Positions 25,666-34,101 of a stretch of 64,000 nt of DNA are shown here, piece after piece. Position 1 is the stretch's first letter, and each line of letters begins with the position of its first letter. This DNA is from Halolamina salifodinae. Its GTDB lineage: Archaea; Halobacteriota; Halobacteria; Halobacteriales; Haloferacaceae. A program made the translations under genes and the position numbers. The notes beneath the pieces are model-generated. The model did no database searches and was not told the DNA's origin. It saw nothing but the letters and a program-made list of their open reading frames with translations. The stretch is taken from positions 186,001 to 250,000 of the forward strand of contig NZ_JAGGLC010000001.1 of assembly GCF_017874235.1 (NCBI RefSeq). The letters are read 5' to 3'.

Positions 25666-26739
25666 CTACTCCTCGTCCACGTTCCGCGTCAGCGCATACA
25701 GCACGAACGAGGAGAGCCAGTGCGACCCGGCGTAGTCGTCGGTGAACGCGCCATCGAGGCCCGCCTCGAGGTGGCGCTCGGCACCCGCCGCCAGCCGGTC
25801 CGCCCGATTGCCGTCGACGGCCTCGGCCACCTCGGCCAACCCCCATCCCTTCGCCAGATTGAGGCCGACGAGGTGGAGCGCGAGACCGCCGTCGCCGTCG
25901 GCGCCCGCGTCGACCGGCGCGAGGAACCCCTCGTTTCGGGGCGCGGTGAGATCCGGGAGGAAGTCGTCCAGCCAGTCGCCGAACGCCGCCGGCGCCAGCG
26001 CGCGGCGCATGAGGTTCGCCTCCGTCAGCGTTGGCGAGAGGAAGTCCCATCCCAGCGGCTCGTAGGCGACCGGTGCGTTCACGTCATCGTCGTAGAACCG
26101 CTCGGCCGTGCTGGCTGCATCGGCGGCGAGAGCGTCGTCGCCGATTGCTCGCGCGTAATCTACGACCGCCGAGAGCGCGAACGCCGAGTTACCGTGCGTG
26201 CCGACCCGGAACGGCCGGGACTGGGTGAGGAACTCCGACTCGACGAGATCGACGATCCGCGCCTCCAGCGGCGCGAGCGCGTCACCCCAGCGCGCGGCGC
26301 GCGGGTCGTCCCAGCGGTGGAGTTCCGCGGCGAGGCGGAGCAGCCACGCCCAGCCGTACGGCTGCTCGAAGGTCGGGTGCTTGTCGAAGTAGTCGACCTC
26401 CCCCTCGACGTTTTCGGGGGTGAGTCGGGCGTCGATGCCGTCGACGATGGCCGCCTCATTGGGGTGGTCGTCGAACAGCCGAAGCTGGCGGATCAGCGCC
26501 CAGTGGCTGTGGACCGCGGAGTGCCAGTCGTAGCAGCCGTAAAACACCGGGTGGTCCTCGCGCGGGCGGACCGTCTCCTCTGGCCCGCCGACGGCGCCGG
26601 CGTGGTGAGGGTACTCCTGCCCGACGGACTCGAGTGGGTGCCGCGCAAGTCGCCGGAGGGCGTCGTTGTCGAGGCTCGTCACAGTGCCGGCGAGCGCGTC
26701 CGTCGCATCGACGACGGCGAGTGCGTCGGGGGTCTCCAT
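25666..26739 (-). CDS. DUF2891 family protein
   Basis: This 357-residue cytoplasmic protein has the DUF2891 hallmark near residue 70, HPVFYGCYDWHSAVHSHWAL, and several other His/Trp-rich motifs (TFEQPYGWAWLLRLAAELHRW, GTHGNSAFALS, YAGSHWLSSFVLYALT). The helical pattern suggests an alpha/alpha toroid, as in glycan-processing enzymes, but I know no assigned reaction. Monocistronic. Confidence 0.87.
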   Translation of the reverse strand: METPDALAVVDATDALAGTVTSLDNDALRRLARHPLESVGQEYPHHAGAVGGPEETVRPREDHPVFYGCYDWHSAVHSHWALIRQLRLFDDHPNEAAIVDGIDARLTPENVEGEVDYFDKHPTFEQPYGWAWLLRLAAELHRWDDPRAARWGDALAPLEARIVDLVESEFLTQSRPFRVGTHGNSAFALSAVVDYARAIGDDALAADAASTAERFYDDDVNAPVAYEPLGWDFLSPTLTEANLMRRALAPAAFGDWLDDFLPDLTAPRNEGFLAPVDAGADGDGGLALHLVGLNLAKGWGLAEVAEAVDGNRADRLAAGAERHLEAGLDGAFTDDYAGSHWLSSFVLYALTRNVDEE

Positions 26740-26842
26740 TGTCGGGTCCGTCCGAGGGCCGCCGCATCAATCGTTCGGTGAGCGTGCGACCGCCTGCCAC
26801 AGCCGAGACAAGCTTTTTGAGTCCCCACACCACGGTCCGGGT

Positions 26843-27478
26843 ATGTTCCCCGTGATCATCGAGACCGAGCGGCTCAGACTGGAGCCACGGACGCCGGAGT
26901 ACGTCGATACGCTGGCGGTGTACGAGCACTGCAAGCAGGGCGCCCCAGAGATCGACGAGGTGACCGAGTACCTGCCGTGGGACCCCCACGCGACCCCGAA
27001 CGACACCGCGGAGTTCCTCGAACGCGGCGCGAAAGGGCGCGAGGAGCGGGAGGGGATCGACTACGTGATCCGTCCGAAGGAAGGCGAAGAGGGCGCGGGC
27101 GAGATTGCCGGCTTCGGCGGCCTCACGTTCGACTGGGACACCGACAGCGCCGAACTCGGCACGTGGCTGCGCAAGCGGTTCTGGGGCCGCGGCTACTCGG
27201 GTGAGCGCGCGCTAGCGCTGGCAGAACTCGCCTTCGAAAACCTCGATCTCGAGGTGGTGACGGTGACCCACGATGTCGGCAACGAGAACTCGGAACGGGC
27301 GATCGAGAAGTACGTCGACCGCATGGGCGGCCGCCGCGAGGGAACGTTGCGGAACTACCACGCCGGCGACCCGCCGGTCGACGCCGTCCGGTACAGCGTC
27401 ACGCAGGACGAGTACCGCGAAGCCGATCACGAGCACGAGGTCGCGTTCTTCGGGGAGGACGGCGAGCCGTGGCCGTGA
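26843..27478 (+). CDS. GNAT family N-acetyltransferase (RimJ/RimL type)
   Basis: This 211-residue protein starts MFPVIIETERLRLEPRTPEY, the RimJ/RimL-type opening. An acetyl-CoA-binding segment (LRKRFWGRGYSGERALALAELAF) replaces the canonical Q/RxxGxG/A with RGYSGE. A later VGNENSERAIEKYVDRMGGRREG is typical of RimJ-like members acting on N-termini or small molecules. The following gene is a tandem paralog overlapping by 4 nt. Confidence 0.87.
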   Translation: MFPVIIETERLRLEPRTPEYVDTLAVYEHCKQGAPEIDEVTEYLPWDPHATPNDTAEFLERGAKGREEREGIDYVIRPKEGEEGAGEIAGFGGLTFDWDTDSAELGTWLRKRFWGRGYSGERALALAELAFENLDLEVVTVTHDVGNENSERAIEKYVDRMGGRREGTLRNYHAGDPPVDAVRYSVTQDEYREADHEHEVAFFGEDGEPWP

Positions 27479-28107
27479 GCGATCGGCTGTTCCCGGACGT
27501 GATCGAGACCGACCGCTTGCGGCTGGAGCGCGTCAGCGCCGACGGGGCCGAGCCACTCGCCCTCTACGAGCACTGGGGCGAGCGAGCGCCGGATATCGAG
27601 GCGACGACCAAACACGTCTCGTGGGATCCCCACCCCCATCCGTCGAGCGTCGCCGAGACGCTCGACCGCGCCGCGGAGCGCGCCGAGGACGGTGACGGGG
27701 CGATGTTCCTGCTCCGGCCGCGCGAGGGGGAGCCGAAAGCCGGCGAAATCGCCGGGACGGCCGGACTGTTTCTTGGATGGGACCAGCGGATCGCCGTGTT
27801 CGGGATGTGGCTTCGCAAGCCGTTCTGGGGGCGGGGCTACTCCGGCGAACGCGCCGATGCCCTGTTCGAACTGGCGTTCGCAGGGCTGGATCTCGACGTG
27901 GTGCGCGTCTCTCACGTCCCGGAGAACGAGAACTCCGAGCGCGCGATCACGAAGTACGTCGAGCGCCACGGCGGTCGCCGCGAGGGGCGGTTCCGGAACC
28001 GCGTCAGCTTCGAGGACGGCTCGGTCCACGACACCGTCGAGTACTCGGTCAGCCAGTCGGAGTGGCGCGACGCCGACGGCGCCCGAACCGCAGTTTCGTT
28101 CGACTAA
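27475..28107 (+). CDS. GNAT family N-acetyltransferase, tandem paralog
   Basis: This 210-residue protein begins at the GTG overlapping the upstream stop (GTGA), giving MSDRLFPDVIETDRLRLERV. The acetyl-CoA segment LRKPFWGRGYSGERADALFELAF and ENENSERAITKYVERHGGRREG match the preceding gene closely, so the pair arose by duplication and is translationally coupled. A GTG six bases upstream is an alternative start. The substrate is unknown. Confidence 0.87.
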   Translation: MSDRLFPDVIETDRLRLERVSADGAEPLALYEHWGERAPDIEATTKHVSWDPHPHPSSVAETLDRAAERAEDGDGAMFLLRPREGEPKAGEIAGTAGLFLGWDQRIAVFGMWLRKPFWGRGYSGERADALFELAFAGLDLDVVRVSHVPENENSERAITKYVERHGGRREGRFRNRVSFEDGSVHDTVEYSVSQSEWRDADGARTAVSFD

Positions 28108-28108
28108 C

Positions 28109-28624
28109 TCAGAGATCTCGAGCGACCAGTTCGCCCCAGTGGTCGAACCCGTGGCGCTCGTAGAACGCCTGCGCCTGGTCGTTCTCCTGATCGACGTCGA
28201 GGACGAGGCGATCCAGCGGCAGGTCCTGATCCCGCGCGAGTTCGACCGCGGCGGCCATCAGGTCGTCGGCGATACCGGTGCCGCGGTGGTCGGGCGCGAC
28301 GAATATCTCGTTGAGCACGGCCGAGTCCCAGATAAAGCGGTGGCTCTCGGGGAGGACGAAGACGTAGCCGACGACCTCGTCGGTCTCGTCATCCTCCGCG
28401 CCGTCGTCGCCCTCAGCGACAGCGACAGTGACACACCGCGGGTCCGAGTCGACACAGCACTCGACCCACTCGAACCACTCCGTCCGGTAGCTCTCGTCGA
28501 GTTTCCCCGCGTACTTCGCTTCCTTCTCGTCGCCGCCGGTGCCGGCGCCGAGGCCGAGTTCGAACGCGCGCTTGCAGTCCCACAGCCCGGCCTCGTCGCC
28601 GGGTTCGTACGGGCGGATCTCCAT
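28109..28624 (-). CDS. GNAT family N-acetyltransferase, distinct type
   Basis: This 171-residue protein starts MEIRPYEPGDEAGLWDCKRA. The acetyl-CoA motif is VAPDHRGTGIADDLMAAAVELA, followed by DVDQENDQAQAFYERHGF, the classic GNAT motif A/B arrangement. It is convergent with the paralog pair, one base from its stop, but is not closely related to it. The upstream extension of the open frame (to 28720) is Arg/Gln-rich and overlaps the next gene, so it is rejected. Confidence 0.87.
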   Translation of the reverse strand: MEIRPYEPGDEAGLWDCKRAFELGLGAGTGGDEKEAKYAGKLDESYRTEWFEWVECCVDSDPRCVTVAVAEGDDGAEDDETDEVVGYVFVLPESHRFIWDSAVLNEIFVAPDHRGTGIADDLMAAAVELARDQDLPLDRLVLDVDQENDQAQAFYERHGFDHWGELVARDL

Positions 28625-28692
28625 ACCGCGACTGCTCCCGGCGCGCTGTTGAGGCTGTCGCTCTCGCGGGGCGTCGTCGCCCGCTACGCCGG

Positions 28693-29334
28693 TCACCGGC
28701 GCGCGACGCGGGTCTGCCACGACCGCACGCTAACCGTCGCCGCCGAGAGGCCGACGAGCATCAACTGCCAGCCCGCAGTGACGACGGGGAACACCCGCTC
28801 GTCCGGGCCGTCGTCCTCCTTCCACGGCGTCGGGTCCGAACCGGTGCTGTACCGGGTGTTCTCGGTCGTCGACGGCTGCGACGGTTCCGCGGGCGAGAGG
28901 TCGACGAACGTCTGGACCACCCCCTCGGTCGTCGAGAGTTCGAGTTTCCCGTTCACCGTGTAGAACTGGTCGTGGAGCGGCCAGAGCGCGTTCACCCCGT
29001 TGGTCGCCAGATCCGGCAGGATCCCGCCGGCCAACAGGCCGGCGGCAATCGTGACGCCGGCGACGAACGACGCATCCGGGCCCCAGCGCGCCCGAATTCG
29101 CGAACGGTCGAGTCGGGCGTCGGCGTACACCGCGGCGCCGAGCAGCGCCGGGAGGAGTAGCGTGTGCAGCGTCGAGCGGTGGCCGCCGGCGATCACGGGG
29201 GCGAGAAACGTGTCCAGATCGGGGACGGCGGCGGCGACGAGCACGACGGCGATGGCTTTCGGCGTGAAGCGGTCGCCCAGCAGCGCGGCGCCGACGAGGC
29301 CGCCGATGGCGACGTGGACCAGCGTCGAAGGCAC
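28693..29334 (-). CDS. Membrane-bound metal-dependent hydrolase (YdjM/DUF457 type)
   Basis: This 213-residue protein starts at GTG (VPSTLVHVAIGGLVGAALLG). It has the family's His/Asp residues in HVAIGGL, VPDLDTF and GGHRSTLHTLLLP, with about four to five hydrophobic helices. Related proteins are predicted inner-membrane metal-dependent hydrolases; the substrate is unknown. The C-terminal part contains an extra-membrane Ser/Thr/Pro region and a last helix. Confidence 0.8.
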   Translation of the reverse strand: MPSTLVHVAIGGLVGAALLGDRFTPKAIAVVLVAAAVPDLDTFLAPVIAGGHRSTLHTLLLPALLGAAVYADARLDRSRIRARWGPDASFVAGVTIAAGLLAGGILPDLATNGVNALWPLHDQFYTVNGKLELSTTEGVVQTFVDLSPAEPSQPSTTENTRYSTGSDPTPWKEDDGPDERVFPVVTAGWQLMLVGLSAATVSVRSWQTRVARR

Positions 29335-29430
29335 GTGTGGGAGTGAGATACACGCGAATATAGCGTTTGCGCCGGGGGCGCGGCGCGACGACAAGGTAGC
29401 GTTGAAGGGCCGCTCGCCCCGGGTTCGGGT

Positions 29431-30282
29431 ATGGACGAACTCGACACGCCGGTGCTGGACAACCACCTCCACCTCGACCCCGAGCACGGCCGGGGGATGG
29501 ACGCCGTCCGGGATTTCGTGCGACTCGGCGGCACCCACCTCATGGTGCTGAACAAACCCTCTTGGCACCTCGGGCCGGTGCCGAGCGAGCGCCCGGACTT
29601 CCGGACGGCGTTCGAGGCGACCATCGACGCCGTCGCCGACGCGAACGAGATCCTCCCGGGAACGGCGTGGCCCGTGCTGGGCGTGCATCCCGGCCTCGTG
29701 AGCCATCTCGTCGACGAGGGGTACGACCCCGAGGAAGCCCGGGACCTGATGCAGGCGGGGTTGGATCTGGCTGCCGAGTACGTCGACACGGGGCGCGCGC
29801 TGGCACTCAAGACCGGGCGCCCGCACTACGACGTGAGCGACGCCGTCTGGGAGGCCTCGAACGCGGTGCTCAAACACGGCCTCGCACTGGGCGCCGAACA
29901 CGACTGCGCGGTCCAACTCCACACCGAGGGTACTGACGACCTGACCGAGGTGGCCGAGTGGGCCGAGGACCGGGGGCTGCCGGTTGAGAAGGTCGTCAAG
30001 CACTACGCCGGCGGGGAGCTAACGGGCCCAACGCCGAGCGTGATGAGCGAGAAGGACCGCCTCCGTGTCGCCGTCGAGAGCGACGACCCATTCCTGATGG
30101 AGACCGATTTCGTCGACGACCCGGAGAAGCCGGGGATGGTGCTGGGGCCGAAGACCGTGCCGCGCCGCGTACGGTGGCTGCTGGAGGCTGGCCACGACGA
30201 CGCCGTCGCCCGAGCGCACGTCGAGACGCCCGAACTGGTGTACGGCGTCGACACCGTCGGGACGCTGGATCGCAGCGAGTAG
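29431..30282 (+). CDS. TatD-related metal-dependent hydrolase
   Basis: This 283-residue TIM-barrel hydrolase has HxH in LDNHLHLDP, PVLGVHPGLVS and a conserved Glu in LQLHTEG-like AVQLHTEGTDD. It also has KVVKHYAGG, FLMETDFVDD with the late metal Asp, and the terminal VYGVDTVGTLD. TatD-family enzymes act as phosphodiesterases/nucleases. The start ATG directly follows a short leader. Confidence 0.85.
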   Translation: MDELDTPVLDNHLHLDPEHGRGMDAVRDFVRLGGTHLMVLNKPSWHLGPVPSERPDFRTAFEATIDAVADANEILPGTAWPVLGVHPGLVSHLVDEGYDPEEARDLMQAGLDLAAEYVDTGRALALKTGRPHYDVSDAVWEASNAVLKHGLALGAEHDCAVQLHTEGTDDLTEVAEWAEDRGLPVEKVVKHYAGGELTGPTPSVMSEKDRLRVAVESDDPFLMETDFVDDPEKPGMVLGPKTVPRRVRWLLEAGHDDAVARAHVETPELVYGVDTVGTLDRSE

Positions 30283-30365
30283 GGGGCTTCGAGACCGGTG
30301 ACAGGCGTTCGCAGCCGGTGGGGCGATAGGAAAACCCTTTGCGTCGTCGGGGAGCACATAGGGTC

Positions 30366-30953
30366 ATGACCGACGAGGACGACGCAATCGAGACGTTCTA
30401 CACCGAAGAGCGCTGGCAGAACTGGATCGACCGGCTTCGCGAGGAGGATCTGGACCTCGAGGACGAGGACTCCGCGCGCCTGCTGATGAACCTCCAGGAG
30501 GACACCGCCATCGCCGTCGCGAAGGTACTCGAGTCCTACGAGGAGGACCTGATCGACGAGGAGCGCGCCCACGAGGAGCTGTCAGAGATGCAGGAGATCG
30601 TGCTCGCGGAGGCGCCCCTCGAGGACGACGAGAAGGCGATGCTGCTGGAGAGCGTTCAGATGAGCCTCGAAGTCGTTTTCTACGCCGCCCAGGAGTACGT
30701 CGCCGCCGGTGCCGCCGACGAGGCGTCGCTCGATGAGTACATCGACGCCGCGGCCCAGGCCGAGGCCGAGGAGGACATCGACACCGCCATCGGCTACATC
30801 GTCCAGGCCGGCACGCTCGTCGTCGATGGCGAGGAGATCGACCCCGCGCTGGCCGAGGAGATGGAGTACGGTCTCGTCGCCGAGTGGGTCAACGGGCTGG
30901 AGTCGCTCCAGAACGCGATGGCCTCGCCCGAGACCGTCGAAGAGGACGACTGA
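30366..30953 (+). CDS. DUF2150 family protein
   Basis: This 195-residue, very acidic and mainly helical protein opens ETFYTEERWQNWIDRLREED, typical of the haloarchaeal DUF2150 family. No catalytic motif, signal or membrane segment is present. The start MTDEDDAIETF is taken; nine upstream in-frame codons overlap the likely promoter. T5 at 30963-30967 just after the stop may terminate it. Confidence 0.82.
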   Translation: MTDEDDAIETFYTEERWQNWIDRLREEDLDLEDEDSARLLMNLQEDTAIAVAKVLESYEEDLIDEERAHEELSEMQEIVLAEAPLEDDEKAMLLESVQMSLEVVFYAAQEYVAAGAADEASLDEYIDAAAQAEAEEDIDTAIGYIVQAGTLVVDGEEIDPALAEEMEYGLVAEWVNGLESLQNAMASPETVEEDD

Positions 30954-30992
30954 CTGCGCACCTTTTTGCGGCCCGGGCGTGTGAGACGGTGT

Positions 30993-33107
30993 ATGGATTT
31001 CTGGGGTGACGACAGGGGGCAGTCCATCCAGGTCGGCGCGATACTGCTGTTCGCGTTCCTGATCATCGCGATGGCGACCTATCAGGCCCAAGTCGTTCCC
31101 TCCTCGAACACAGCGGTGGAGTTCGAACACACCCAGCAGGTCGAAAGAGAGTTCATCGATCTACGGAGTTCGGTACTGACCGCGGCCCGGACGGGGAACC
31201 CTCAGTCGACGGTCCTGACGCTTGGAATGCGGTACCCGCAGCGGACGTTCTTCGTCAACCCACCACCAGCAGCCGGTGCCGTCTCGACGAGTAGTGATCG
31301 GACACTGCGGATCGAAAACGCGAGCGTCAGCGGCGGCGGCAACGTCGAGGCGTTCTGGAACACACGAAGCCTCAGTTTCAACACACAGTCGATCCGGTAT
31401 GTACCACGGTACAACGGGTACGATAATCCCCCGGAGTTGATGTACGAAAACTCGATGGTCGTCGCGGAGTTCGACCAGGCGGTGCTCGCTCGCGCTGGGC
31501 AGACCGTCGTCGAGAACGACGAACTGTCCCTGACGCTGATCGACGGGAACCTCTCGGAGACGGGGGTCGGGAGCCGTAGCATCGACACGCAAGTACTCTC
31601 CCAGAATACTCGGAGCGTCAACGTCGAGTCGACCGGCGGCCCGATCGTGCTGATCCTGCCGACGACCGTCGACGGTGCGGAAAAGCGTGCGACACTGGCC
31701 CAGGAGTGGGAGCGCGAGATCGAGACGGACGCGAACGTAACGGCGTTGGACAACGAGAGCGCGATTCGGATCGAACTCACGGACACGGACGTCTCGCTCC
31801 GACTTGCACAGATCGGTGTCGGCACGGATACGGCGCAGACAGACGAGGCGGGCGGCTACATCACTGTCGTCGGCGACACGACGGTCGCGCCAGGCGAAAA
31901 GTTCACCGTCGAGGTCAGGGATCGGTTCAACAACCCCGTTAGCGACGCTGAGGTGACCCCTGACAGCGGGCTGAGCCCGACGCGAACGGGCGAAAACGGC
32001 CGAGTGACGTTCTCACTGGATGAGCCCTCTGGCAACTCCGAGACGGTCGAACTGTCGGTCAACGACGGGAACGAGACATGGGAGACCGTGAACGTGACGG
32101 TCTCTCAAAGCGCCGGTGGCGGCGATGGAGGTGCCGGCAGCGGCTCGGTATCAAACTACTCCGAGGGCTCCACCAATGATACGTTTTCTTCTGCAAACGG
32201 CCGGTGGGTTGGCATCACGTGTACTGACCAGTTGCTTCTCTCGGATGGCCAGCCAGCGAGCAGGCCGAACGGGAACAAGCTCCAGGGCGATGTTATTCGG
32301 CTCAGTGCCTCGTTAAACGACAGCACGGGCGAGAGTTACACCATGGATATCAAACTCGCCCGGGCGAGCGACGGCTCTTGGAATAAGAAAAAGGTGGTAA
32401 TCTACGACGGGAACGGGAACAACGTCAACGCAGAGCTCACAGTCGCCGCCGCCGCGCGCATTTATGAAAGCGGTGAGACAGACATATTGGAGCTCTCGAC
32501 CTACAAAGACCCGGATACGGGGTCGGGCTCGTTCTCCGATTACATCAAGCGGATTCGTGCCCTCGACGACGATTCCCCGGTTGATTGGCAGACATCACGG
32601 ATGACGGGGCGGGTCGACGTGGCCCTCGAATGTGACCCGCCACCGTCGTCCGGCGTCTCGACAGTCGATGGGACCACGCCGAGTGGCGAGTCATCGGCAC
32701 TGCAGTTCGACATACAGGTCCCTTCGGGTACAACCGAGACCGTGACTGACATCAAGATCACGACGCCAGGTAACCGGAACAGCGACGTCCAAAGCGCCAA
32801 TAAGCTCAAGCGTGGGTCCGGAAAAGAAGTGGTCCTCACCGTCTCGGACACGAGCGGTGTCAACCAGTCCGGCGACCTCAACACAAAGGTCAAACTTGAC
32901 GGAACGAAGTACGCGCTCGATACGGACGCGACGTTCTCTGACGGCGCCGTGCTGAGTGTCGATATGGGTGACATCGATGGCGGAAAAACCCAGTGGACGT
33001 ACGACCTCGTCGACTCGCAGAGTAAAGCCGACGTGGTCGTGACGTTCTACTTCCAGGACGGCACGCAGTTCAAGGCGTACCTGAAAGTGACGAATGTCAG
33101 TAGCTGA
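30993..33107 (+). CDS. Large pilin-like surface protein with an Ig-like domain
   Basis: This 704-residue protein starts MDFWGDDRGQSIQVGAILLF, a basic/acidic head followed by one long hydrophobic helix (QVGAILLFAFLIIAMATYQA) in the style of archaeal type IV pilin-like prepilins. The conserved N-terminal half (YQAQVVPSSNTAVEFEHTQQ) is followed by an Ig-like repeat at about 285-370 (DTTVAPGEKFTVEVRDRFNN) and a Gly/Ser linker. A beta-rich tail of about 320 residues comes last. From about 32150 the DNA is less GC-rich and codon use is looser, suggesting a variable, perhaps imported, C-terminal module. Probable surface exposure, function unknown. Confidence 0.8.
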   Translation: MDFWGDDRGQSIQVGAILLFAFLIIAMATYQAQVVPSSNTAVEFEHTQQVEREFIDLRSSVLTAARTGNPQSTVLTLGMRYPQRTFFVNPPPAAGAVSTSSDRTLRIENASVSGGGNVEAFWNTRSLSFNTQSIRYVPRYNGYDNPPELMYENSMVVAEFDQAVLARAGQTVVENDELSLTLIDGNLSETGVGSRSIDTQVLSQNTRSVNVESTGGPIVLILPTTVDGAEKRATLAQEWEREIETDANVTALDNESAIRIELTDTDVSLRLAQIGVGTDTAQTDEAGGYITVVGDTTVAPGEKFTVEVRDRFNNPVSDAEVTPDSGLSPTRTGENGRVTFSLDEPSGNSETVELSVNDGNETWETVNVTVSQSAGGGDGGAGSGSVSNYSEGSTNDTFSSANGRWVGITCTDQLLLSDGQPASRPNGNKLQGDVIRLSASLNDSTGESYTMDIKLARASDGSWNKKKVVIYDGNGNNVNAELTVAAAARIYESGETDILELSTYKDPDTGSGSFSDYIKRIRALDDDSPVDWQTSRMTGRVDVALECDPPPSSGVSTVDGTTPSGESSALQFDIQVPSGTTETVTDIKITTPGNRNSDVQSANKLKRGSGKEVVLTVSDTSGVNQSGDLNTKVKLDGTKYALDTDATFSDGAVLSVDMGDIDGGKTQWTYDLVDSQSKADVVVTFYFQDGTQFKAYLKVTNVSS

Positions 33108-33169
33108 AACGGCTACGAGGGTATCCCCTCTAAACTCATTCTGTCATCAATATTTAGTTACGTAAACCG

Positions 33170-33598
33170 ATGACTGATTTCGAATTCCTCCCCGACGACG
33201 CCCGCTCACAGTCCGAGACGGTCGGGGTCATTCTGCTCACCGCCGTCGTCGTTATCGTGGTTTCGACGACCGGCATGTTCTATCTATCCTCGGTGGACAG
33301 CACCGACGACGAGCCGAGGCTCTCCGTCGACGGCGATTTCTCCCGCCCGAACGTGACGATCGCCCACACCGGTGGCGATACTGTTCCCTCAGGGGAACTC
33401 CGCCTCGTACTCAGTGTCAACGGATCTCGAGCGAACGTCACGACGCTCGACAGGCAGTTCGGGCCCGGGGATCGGTGGGAACTGAACGTCTCGAACTACG
33501 CGAACGTGTCCCGCGAGTCGGTCGTCGGCTTGACGGTGTTCCACGTCCCCAGCGAGAGTCGTCTGTACGGCGAAGAATACGCCGTCGGCGAGGAATGA
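33170..33598 (+). CDS. Type IV pilin-like protein, possibly truncated by an in-frame stop
   Basis: This 142-residue protein has an N-terminus (DARSQSETVGVILLTAVVVI) with the archaeal pilin pattern: a polar head, then a helix starting with SETVGVILL, processable by prepilin peptidase. A beta-sandwich with four Asn-x-Ser/Thr sites follows (NVTIAHTGG, NGSRANVTT, NVSNYANVS). The frame stops at TGA 33596-33598 but continues open without a shift for 140 more codons with pilin-like content (see 33599-34018). It follows the large pilin-like gene by about 60 bp, and an AT-rich box lies just upstream. Confidence 0.8.
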   Translation: MTDFEFLPDDARSQSETVGVILLTAVVVIVVSTTGMFYLSSVDSTDDEPRLSVDGDFSRPNVTIAHTGGDTVPSGELRLVLSVNGSRANVTTLDRQFGPGDRWELNVSNYANVSRESVVGLTVFHVPSESRLYGEEYAVGEE

Positions 33599-34018
33599 AC
33601 TCCGACGGTGACGTCCACTACGAGCATCCCTACCAGTACGGGGACACCCACCGCGACACCGACAGGGCCTGATACCATAGACCCGACTATCGAGTCATTC
33701 AACATGATTGCGAACAACACGGCGACCGAGCAGAGACAGGGCTTCTTTGGTCCTTACACGGCTTCAAAGGCTAACGTCACCGTGTCTTGGGAGGTGTACG
33801 ATAACCGAAACATTTCGGACGTATCCATTACGATGGAGCAAAGAGGGCTGTTCTTTTGGGGACAGGTCGACTCAGCATCGTACACTGCATCTTCATCTGG
33901 GGAAACCGTTCTCAAGCAGAACCAGTCCACAGGATGGAACAACTACCGGGCCACTATCACGGTTACCGACGAAGCGGGCAACACGGCGAGCGAGACGATC
34001 AATTTCCAAGCAGGGTAA
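33599..34018 (+). pseudogene. In-frame downstream half of the pilin-like gene
   Basis: In the same frame as the preceding pilin, after TGA, the sequence reads TPTVTSTTSIPTSTGTPTAT, a typical haloarchaeal Thr/Pro linker. A beta-rich domain follows with Asn-x-Thr/Ser sites (NVTVSWEVYDNRNISDVSI, ATITVTDEAGNTASETINF) and ends in TAA. A GTG at 33608 could start it alone, but no signal peptide would then be present. One base change at codon 143 would restore a 282-residue pilin. I read this as a nonsense-mutated or read-through gene, or a sequencing error. Confidence 0.6.
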
Positions 34019-34101
34019 CCGTGGGGCCTAGCTATCTATCTTCGACACCCAACGTAACCCTCATCGACAAACCCATATAGCGCACCGCCGTGTTCCGAGC
34101 C

